The translations under genes and the position numbers were made by a program. A DNA stretch of 64,000 nt. Origin: Oscheius tipulae. Lineage: Eukaryota; Nematoda; Chromadorea; Rhabditida; Rhabditidae. The stretch lies in contig JASJZH010000004.1 of NCBI GenBank assembly GCA_037178975.1, positions 1,302,001 to 1,366,000 of the forward strand, given 5' to 3'. This document shows positions 1 to 8,708 of the stretch, one piece after another. Every line of letters starts with the position of its first letter. Position 1 is the stretch's first letter. The notes beneath the pieces were generated by a model, which was not told where the DNA came from, searched no databases, and saw only the letters and a list, made by a program, of their open reading frames with translations.

Positions 1-258
1 GTAATAACTAAAAAAATTAAAAAAAAAAAAAAAGGAATCTTCTAACTGGCTCGGGCGCAAAAAAAGTATTCAACTTTTGTAGCCTTTGGCGTTTCAATGG
101 GTACAAAACGAGATCATTGTGCCAGTTTTTTTAGATTTTAGAAGCTTGTTCTCTGCTGACTCCAAAAAAAGACAAGGTTTTACATTTGTTTTCATAATTT
201 ACATATTCCAGACAATTTGTGTGACGTTACTCAACATCTTGTATGCAGGATTACCAAC

Positions 259-611
259 CTTACTGCAAAGTTTGCACCGCACATTCTGGTCATCGAGACG
301 AAAGAAATAGTTCCAGCATGGATTCTCTGTGGGTCTTCCTCGTTTAACTGGGGTGCTGTCTCCACTTCCAATGCTCGACTTATCCTCCAGTTTCTCCAGA
401 TGGTCGTCTTCGGTTTTGATCTCTTCCTGGAAATGACTCTCTGTCTCTGTCTCTCTGTCCCTACCTTATGATACAGTCTCGGTGTCTCTTCAAAGCTCTT
501 CTCTTGTGGTCTCACAAGCTCCGTCTGCGTCTGATAATCGTATTTGACTTGTTCGAACTTGGCTGTCTCGTACTTCGGCGTGCCCGACAGGTCTGGACAT
601 CCCAGCGCCAG
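259..611 (-). CDS. BED-type zinc-finger protein, partial (continues past the left edge)
   Basis: Two coding exons are visible on the minus strand, 611-465 and 426-259, joined in phase 0 across a 38-bp intron (GTAGGG...TTCCAG). The second exon ends in a BED-finger half: Trp, Tyr-Phe, an FxRLD stretch and then Cys-x2-Cys (NPCWNYFFRLDDQNVRC followed by KLC). The His half of the finger would lie in the next exon, which I cannot see; the exon ends at a GT donor (GTTGGT) at 258. The acidic/charged region before the finger has no recognisable fold. BED fingers bind DNA in chromatin regulators and in hAT-derived genes. The FxRLD context is shared with the complete BED gene just upstream on the same strand, so the two look like tandem paralogues. 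No starting ATG is visible; the 5' exon should lie between 611 and about 1100. Confidence 0.6.
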
Positions 612-1134
612 CTGAAAAAAATTGATCTTGTTGTCCAATAAGGATGGATCTCGTTTGCCAGGACTTGCGTTTTTTTGTAATTGGAATGATAATTCTGCGG
701 TTTCAGTAATTTTGCAATAAAATCATGCAGCATGAGTCAACATTGAAAAATTTCATTGAAGTTTTATGAACGCGTGTTGGCACTTCTTAAGATGACCGTA
801 CACGACCCAGCCTTTGTGCCGTCAAATTGAAACACAAAAGTTCCATTTTTTTTTCCTGTTGTGAGTCTGGAGAACCCCTACTGCTCTATAATATCTAGGC
901 AATTTGAAAAACAACGAATTATCAGACGGAAAAGAATGAACTTTACAAAGACAATGCACTATTATACTTTCGTTATGTTGCTAAACCGAAAAGAACTAGA
1001 CCTGAAGACACTTTCGTATCCGAACAGTACTGTATCCTGCTCTTGAAGCAGTATACGCTCTTTTTTGTGCATAGAAGCATTGTGAGTTCTTGTGTTTTAC
1101 TTCGAGCAGTCGGTGAGTGGGATAAAACTATTCG

Positions 1135-3525
1135 TCATTTTGCACCGTCAATATGCAACAGATGAAACTTTTCCATAATTTCCACATCATCACCACTCAC
1201 ATCAGTTTCATACGCGGAGGCTGCTGCATCCAATCCCCTGAGATCCTGATACGGTAGCCACGAGGAGGTCAGGTCGCCGAGACCAACCGTTAGCAGGGGT
1301 TGACTTAGGGTCTGTCCCATCATGGCTGTCGAGTATGGATTCACGAGGATCGGATATGTTGGATCGGTTGGATCGCAGTTCATGGTCTGAAAAGTAGCGG
1401 TCACCTGAGGCAGAGAGAGCCAGAGAGACTGCGAGACAGAGAGACTGAGAGACAGACAGAGAGACAGACAAACAGAGACTGACAGAGACAGAGAGACAGG
1501 GGAAGAGAGACAGAGAGACAGAAAACTGTATAAGGACACGGATTGGAAAGGGTGGAATAGGTGGGAAATGGACTAGAGATGGACCTCGGATGTCGCTGCG
1601 GCGATTGCCGCCGATGGCGCAGCTGAAGACGACACGCCCCCGGCTGCTGCTACTGTTGTTCGGGATGCATGTGGTGGTGGCTGATGACGTCCAGCCAGCC
1701 AGACTTTACGCATCTGGAGGGCGGTGGAAGGGTGGTGTCTGAAAGAGAGATATTTTAAGGGTGCAACGGGAGGTTTTTTCAATGTTTTAAGAAGTTCAAA
1801 ACTTCTATGAACAAGAGTCTGGAACTTTGTTCGCTCCTAGAGCGCCATGTCATGTTTTGTGTCAAGACAGATAATTATTTCTTAGGCCCTGTAGACCGTT
1901 CATAGTTGTTTCTGTTTCACCATACCCTCAGCAATTAGGTTGCTTGGATATCTTCATGGATATTCTGCGCGAGGTATAATATAGCTACTGAAAACATTTC
2001 ATCGTTCCTATAAAGACAACTAGACTGTCAAATTGGTGCTCTTCACAGATTTCCGTGCAAGGTTCTACTAAAATCCATTAAAACTGACGATAAACAGGTC
2101 AACACAGGATCTCCGCTGCTTTCTTTTCTCCAAGACAAATGTTTCAAGATTCTTATAACAGCTGTTCAACTAAACTGAACTACTGAGGCTAGGCATTACG
2201 GAATACAATGTGTTTCAACACTGAGCTAATACCATCGAAGATGTTTGAGTATAATGAACATGAGGTGGGTGGCTTAAAAAATATCAACTATCAGCTCAAA
2301 AAATCTGTTTTTACTACAATTTTCCTTTGACATTTAGTCAAAACAGACGAATAGTATTATGTTCCGGGCTAGCTATAAGATTCGTTTGTTACAAGAATCT
2401 GATTCTGTTCTCTTCTGCATTCACACAGTACTGGAATTTGGAACAGACTAATGTTTCGACACTCCCAAAATTCATAGCAGAAAGCGAACTTTTATGAGAT
2501 CTTGCTAACAGCCACCATTACCTGGTGCAAGTACTAAAATTCCATCACAATGCGACTTCAGTTCTCAAAAAAGCAGTTTTTCTTTTGTTTCAGGCTTGCT
2601 ATAAGATCGACTAAATGCAAGAAATTTATGATCGTGCAGAGGATTGACATTGCCGAATGTTTCACAGCTACCCGAAAAAGCAAAATCGACCTATGTGATG
2701 CTTTTGGACCGAATGCTACAGAACCTTCAAAACATGAAAAATGTTCCAAAATCAAGATATATAAAGAGACTAATTGGAAAAGCACTGAATGGGTAGGATA
2801 CGTGTAAAAAGACACATAAATGTTTTAAGATACCCATAGCGCCCAATTCTTTTGAGTTCATCACTTCCAGTCTCGGTTAGTTTAGAAAAGGCTTCAAGGA
2901 TAGTCTACATGCTGGTATAGAAAGTATATTATCGTAGTTCGGGTCTTCAAAAAAATGAATATTCTTTTAATGTACTCTGAACAAGAAGAGTAACTAATGT
3001 TTTTTAAAAAGTCAGATATCATATCGGATACGAAAAAAGTAAATTGGATGGCTTCTTTGGACTCAAGAGGTCTGGAAAAAGAGCAAAGGTGTCAACATAT
3101 CCACAAGACTCATAATTTCAAACCAACTTCATTAGGTAATACCGATTCAAAAATGTTTCAAAGGAGGTATATCGATCTTCTAAGCTACTACCTCTGAGTT
3201 TCTGAGCTTCTGACTTCCCTTGGTGCCAAAAACCAACTCACTTCACAATATGTCTTGACAAGTTCGTCGAACATGCTGATCTCACGGTAGCTGAGCATAG
3301 TAGACAGACGGCATCGTTCCTGTCCAATCGGGTGAAGTATTCCCAGGCCGGGTGCTTGGATCTACTGATCTTCGTCTCCTCGTTGCTGATTTCTGCCTTT
3401 TGAGCCTATTCTCTGCACCTGTGTTTCAAATCTTCACCTACTTCCAAGAGAGCCGCTATCAGCTTCGCAGCTTCGAGTAAAGAAATTGGAAGGTCCGAAG
3501 AGGTGGGAGAGAGCAAAGACTCCAT
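1135..3525 (-). CDS. BED-type zinc-finger protein (single finger, 214 aa model)
   Basis: A four-exon model: 3525-3438, 3392-3242, 1738-1585 and 1386-1135. Phases agree throughout and the model gives 214 residues and a stop. The ATG at 3525 sits 2 bp after a TTTCCAG acceptor, compatible with trans-splicing or a 5' UTR intron. Exons 2-3 form one BED finger (W-E-Y-F...C-x2-C...N-L-x-R-H-x4-H), and the exon 2/3 junction falls inside the His motif. The middle is Ala/Ser-rich low complexity; the C-terminus is acidic with no known domain. A probable DNA-binding regulator; no transposase domain is attached. The 1.5-kb intron (1739-3241) holds five TGTTTCA motifs. The donor at 1584 is GTCCAT, a weak site that should be checked with transcripts. 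It is a neighbour and likely paralogue of the partial BED gene at the left edge. Confidence 0.62.
1407..1531. repeat. CT/GA-rich (TCTCTGTC)n-type microsatellite inside an intron
   Basis: An imperfect purine-rich repeat on the + strand (GAGACAGA units) fills the last intron of the BED gene. The same family recurs in introns at about 13138-13305, 16455-16545, 18985-19078, 21201-21350 and 50895-50935, and in intergenic DNA at 34330-34420, 36771-36867, 37255-37300 and 46130-46430. It appears in both orientations relative to the host genes. Confidence 0.85.
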
Positions 3526-3602
3526 TTCTGGAAAGATATGTTTTAAGGTAGGTAATAATGGTGAGACGCAGGTTTTCTGCAGTTAACACGCGGACAAAAC
3601 TT

Positions 3603-4058
3603 GGTAGTAGTTAAACAGGCGCCCCGACTCGATTTTACGCAAAATTGCGTACTACGTACGCAAAAATATGTCTTGGCGCGAATTGGTTCTTTTTTCGTTT
3701 TTCGTCGTTTTCTACTCTTTTCTTCAACTTTTTTTTTGCATTTTTTGTCTGTTTATAATGTTGTTCGACTTCTTTCAACGTACCGCACCTTGAAATCAAC
3801 ACAAAGCTATCGCTTGATGCAAGTATTGCCTGTAAAAAAAGGTAAAATTTTCAAAAGACTTCCTAGTTTCTCCCTTCTTTACGTTGAATGAAGTCAAACA
3901 ACATTATAAACAGACAGAAAATGCAAAAAAAAAAGTTGAAGAAAAGAGTAGAAAACGACGAACAACGAAAAAAGAACCAATTCGCGCCAAGACATTTTTG
4001 CGTACGTCGTACGCAATTTCGCGTAAAATCGAGTCGGGGCGCCTGTTTAACTACTACC
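3603..4058. repeat. Foldback (long inverted repeat) element, about 180-bp arms
   Basis: The arm at 3603-3782 is matched by its near-perfect reverse complement at 3880-4058, around a loop of about 97 bp. Both arms begin from outside with GGTAGTAGTTAAACAGGCGCC and pass through the same cytosine/T-rich interior. There is no coding capacity. It resembles a MITE or foldback transposon; I could not define a target-site duplication. A read-through transcript would form a long dsRNA hairpin. Confidence 0.85.
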
Positions 4059-6604
4059 CAAAACTTCTTATGTTTCACAATTTTTGTATAAGCGCAGTTC
4101 ACCACAGCAGCAGGTCTATTGAAAGATATTTTTTAACAAGGAAATCCTCTACGTGAGCCACTGTGTGATCGGTTGTTTGCTCTTAGAATCCCTTACGTTT
4201 ACTAAATACTGCCGAAAATGTTTCAGGGCTAATACTAATGGAGCGACAGTTAGAATCTGTGTCAACTCACGGAAAAACCTTTTATGTTTCACTATTTTCG
4301 TATTACAACAGCCTACTGCTGTCCACAATGTGAATCGGGCATCTCTTCTATCTAAAGCGCGATGATTTCTGTGCCGGACTCTGTCGGTTTGAAAACAAAC
4401 TGCTAATTCATAGATGGTACTAATAGAAAGAAAATCAAGACCGTTTATTTCAGAAACATTAGTCCGTTCCAGAAACGGTCGAAATTGGTTATGTTTCACT
4501 GGTATAGCAGTTGTCTACTACTACCCACAATATGCCGGTGTCGAATAATCAAAAATGTATATCTGGTCACCTAGGTACGCTACCATATAAAGTTTTTCAT
4601 CAGTTCATGAAGAATAAATGTTTCATTGTTGGTACTAATGGAAGTGTCAAAAAGTTCGGGGCTCTCTTGTTATACTGAGAAACTTATTGGTAGAAATGAC
4701 TTTCTACAATTGCAACACTTTTTCTGTTTTATTATTTTCGTATACCGCAAAAACTCTTTCTCTAGCTCTCCCTCAAAGTTGCACATTTTGATAAAATAAG
4801 TTTCATGGTTGGTACTAAGGAAAAAAAGTGACGTTATTTATCACTCTTGAAGAAGGTTGGCAAAGCCATATAACTCACTCTTTTCGCATAGTAGCAGCCG
4901 ACTACTCAAAGGATTCACAAAACATACCACGAGTTCAAAAAAAATGTAGTAGCCACGATAAAATATCAATAGATCGAATTAGGTGATAGCTGGGTGGTGG
5001 CCAGACGGCACACTGGACAAATTGAAACGGCATTGAGACATAGAGAGACAGTCGGCAGTATCAGAGAGACTAAGGGGAGAGAGAGAAGGTCGCCATTTCT
5101 GTCGAAGTCGAAGACTGAAAAGGGGACAGAATGTGCCTTCCGTGTATCGAGTACACACGAATAACAGTTCAGTCTACCGCGCTACGAAGTACGATGGCAA
5201 AGCCGATGCGGAGACATCGGTCGCTCTCTCAAGGCTCTTTATTTTCCGGGAGATTTTAGCAAAAAAAAACTTTCTTGTCGCTAAATCAAATCTTCCCTCA
5301 GACAGACTGTAGAAGAAAGAGCTCCGTTGATATCATAGAATCGTGTAGCATAAACGTTTTTGTGACAATTGCTTGAGCCAAGAGACCTATCACTTTATAG
5401 TCATTTTGAGGGTTCAAAAACAGAGGTTCGGTCTAGCTTTTTGGAACAGGTAAATTGAATCAAAACGACCCTGATAAGGGAACATGTGAATGAGCTGATG
5501 AATGATCATTAGACTTTACAAAACTGCTGATAGTTTGTTTCAGCTCTACGGTATATCTGTTGCTTAAGATAAACTGTTAATTTTTTTTTACATTGTTGAA
5601 CTGTGATACTTCAGAAAATGAAGCCCGAAGTCAACGGCTAACTATTGACTGGAACGCCTACAAGAAAAGGTTGTTTCCGAAATATGGATCTACCACAAAA
5701 TCCACATTTAGTCTTCTACAAGAAGCTCGTTCTTTTCCTATTTTGTTTCAGGTATGATTGTCACTTTCATCAAAGCACGAATTATATTCTCGTTTCTACC
5801 AATAAAACTCGCAACAAAAAGAAGTCAAAGCTCTCTACAAACTTTCACTATACTTCGCAGAACTTTTTCTAGTTTGTTTCAGCTCCAACGTAAAACGTTA
5901 CTGTTGACAACGGGGATTAGTAAGAGCCCCTTTGAGCCACAAGGAAACTTTTGTTTCTCTCAACTTGTCATGTTCTTCTCTGATTTCTCTCAGTCGGTCT
6001 CTTTTACCCTCACTCTCCAGCCCAAGTCTATCTCTGTAGCGTTCATACTATGTAACTAGCACTTCCCAAAAAGTTCCGATTCTTCGTCCGCTTTCCGGGA
6101 GATGCATCACTATGACTGTTTCTCTGTCTCTCTGTGTCTCTCTTCCCAGGTCACCACTCAATCGCGGGAGCATATATGACCCATCAATTGCCGTGAAAGT
6201 TGTCTCTCTCGCTTCGTTTTTCGGAGTCGATTTGTCTCATTCACTGCACTCTCCGCGCGACCTTTTACGTGTCCTTTTCTCCCGAAAAATTGGGTCAGTG
6301 CCTAAAACAATGAAACTTCGAACGAGATGCTATGCGTTGCCCTAATCGAGGGACTGAAAAGTACAAGTTTTTTTCTCGAGATGTCGAGAGAATACGGGTG
6401 CGAAATGAGGCTAAGGACTCGGGGTTATAAGGCCATCGCGGGAGCATATTACTTTGACAGATGGACACGGTCATCTTCATATATTTTCTCGATACTCTTG
6501 GAATCGTTCCTTGACTGCGAGGGGGACTGGGAAAGGAGTGCATTTCGATCCAGCTCGATAGCCACCCGACAAGCCGCTATCCGGGGACGAAGACAAAAAA
6601 CGGG

Positions 6605-7235
6605 GATTGGGTGAACGATGACTATTAGTAGCTTTTTGGGGGGACTAAAGAAAATATATTTTGGGGCTGGGGTTCATAAGAAGTACAAGGAATCAGACAA
6701 GGAACAGAATCTTGGTCATGGTGATACACAACAGAATTGGGGGGGGGGGGGGGGGGGGGGGTCCCCTGTCCCTGTCAAGAAGTTCAGGATACAATTGCAG
6801 ATGGACAGCTCAACCGATACTTGTTGTCGACTCACTCTGTTCCTGCTACGGGCAACTTCATTACGGACGGACATAGAAAACTACCCCTTCAGGCTTATAA
6901 AAAAAAGATAGTGACAGCGAAGCAGTGACAATGGCAGCGGCAGTGAGGATGAATCTTCAAAGTAAAACGTGCTGTGTTTTAACAGAGCTGGACACGCTCT
7001 TATATTCCAAGTGAAACCAAAATAGCCACAGAAGTTTGAAAGAGATGTTTCACTAGAATGTTGTAGTTCCCATTGTGCATCTCGTATCAATGCTTAAAGC
7101 TTTTCTTCCTATAAAAAACCTATACAGAAGAGTAATACAGAAGAGTAAAGCCCATTTGCAAACAAAGAAATTGGATGAACGACTCCCATTAGCAGCTTTT
7201 TGAGATGGATTGACAAAATATATTTAGAGAACTTG
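6605..7235. repeat. Degenerate direct repeat, about 60 bp, spaced 566 bp
   Basis: The segment at 6605-6665 (ATTGGGTGAACGATGACTAT and onward) reappears diverged at 7171-7235 (ATTGGATGAACGACTCCCAT). The poly-G tract lies between the copies. Probably an old local duplication or repeat-element ends. Confidence 0.5.
6739..6761 (+). repeat. Uninterrupted 23-base poly-G tract
   Basis: Twenty-three consecutive G on the + strand, in an A/T-rich setting. Such tracts can form G-quadruplexes; in C. elegans G-tracts are stabilised by the DOG-1/FANCJ helicase. Homopolymer length is also an assembly risk. Confidence 0.9.
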
Positions 7236-8402
7236 GGACAATGAGGTCAGTTCCCAAGAAAAAATTGGAACCCTCCAAGATGCTTAGAGATCTTTAAAAC
7301 AGTTTTGAAAGGACAGAGACCGGAACACTTTCCAGGTATTCAAAAAGATGTTATGTAGCATTTTCCAACGGTGATTACTACAAAATGATCATAGCTAAAC
7401 AGCCATAAAGCGATTCACAACAAAGCAGTTCGCTAGGAATCTAAAGGGTCTTACGCTCTAGGTGAAACACTATTTAAACAAAATTTTTGATGACGTAAAC
7501 CTTGCCTTACAATTCAAGACTAAGTTGACCAGAATAAACTACTGCAAAAGTTTTTGTATCACACTGGCAATAGAATATGTAGGCCAAGAGAAATCTTACG
7601 AGAGCAGAGTGCGGTAAAACTTAAAAGAGGAAAGAATGAAAACAGAAGCAGGCATTTCTGTGGAATTAGGCGAAAAAAGAAACTGTATTCGGCTTCTTTT
7701 TTTTTGCCCAGTTATGGGGGGAACTATGAGAGAAGAGAGAAAAAGTGCAAACGAACCGATTCTCTTCGTAAAAACTGAACTGCACTGGCGCCGTCTGATG
7801 CACTGCTTTCTGCCAAAGTAAGAACGGATGTGATGGTGAAAAAGTAGACATTTTCCAATCCTCTGAGATATTATGGATTTATAATGTTTCATCACCTTAT
7901 CAAGTATACAGTCAATATGGAAAGGACTATAAAGTTCCGCTAATTCGGAGAGTACTAATTGTCGTGTATCACCATGTCTAGTGAAACCAATATTTGTATC
8001 AATACTATTGCTATTTGCCGAACTCTAAACTATCTCTCTGTCTATATGTCAGTAGTCAGAAAGGTTTCTCACGTTTCACAATACTACATATTGACAGTCT
8101 ACCTTGATTGGTGATGGCTTCTTCACACGTTCATTTCAAAAATATTGATCTATCGAATTTTTTCATGTTTCATTGGCTGGTGTTTAGGAGTAGTTCCAAG
8201 AAGTTGTTCAATCGGAGGTGTCGGATGAGACAGAATAATGTTTGAAGGAAGAACAAGTCTTTCAACAATAATATTTTCCTTTTTGGTTTCAGTTGCACAA
8301 TATACTCGTACCGCCTTCCGGTTTAGTATTCGGCAGTCCTGTTTGGTCTTAAAATAGTATCTCCGACCTTTACAACTTGCAAGTGGCGTCCATCTGCGAC
8401 AC

Positions 8403-8484
8403 AAGTCAACTCTAATCTGGAATAGCACTTGACAATGTTTGTAGCCTTTTCTGTCAAATGTTATCCCAGATTAGAGTTGACAAG
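8403..8484. repeat. Small palindromic repeat, first of two copies (second at 33548-33596)
   Basis: Arms of about 22 bp (AAGTCAACTCTAATCTGG at 8404 and its complement ending near 8484) enclose an inner inverted repeat CACTTGACA...TGTCAAATG. The copy at 33548 keeps the outer right flank TTATCCCAGATTAGAG, but its core between the inner repeats reads in the opposite orientation. Confidence 0.7.
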
Positions 8485-8708
8485 TCAAGCCGACAGTTCA
8501 AGTTAAGAAACGAGCACTGACGGTGTGAGTCGCTCCGTCAGGAGCCAATGGTTCAACTTGTCCAAAAAAACTTTTTCCTGCTTTACAGAAAACTCAGAAA
8601 CGGGAAGATTAAAAGATGCCAGAACAATCTCACCCCCAATAGCCATAAAACTGATGGGAGTTCGGGCTGGAGTTGCACAATAAGCCGAACACAAAAATAG
8701 TCCCTGCT

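Larger units (their letters stand above)
3526..8708. other. Gene-poor interval between the BED and chemoreceptor genes
   Basis: No convincing exon chain was found on either strand; the open frames here are short and lack family features. Contents: the left TGTTTCA array, the 3603-4058 foldback element, a purine-rich patch around 5040-5100, a short duplication (GCGGGAGCATAT at about 6163 and 6438), a degenerate 60-bp duplication (6605 and 7171), the poly-G tract at 6739 and a small palindromic repeat at 8403. A lineage-specific or non-coding transcript could have been missed. Confidence 0.5.
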
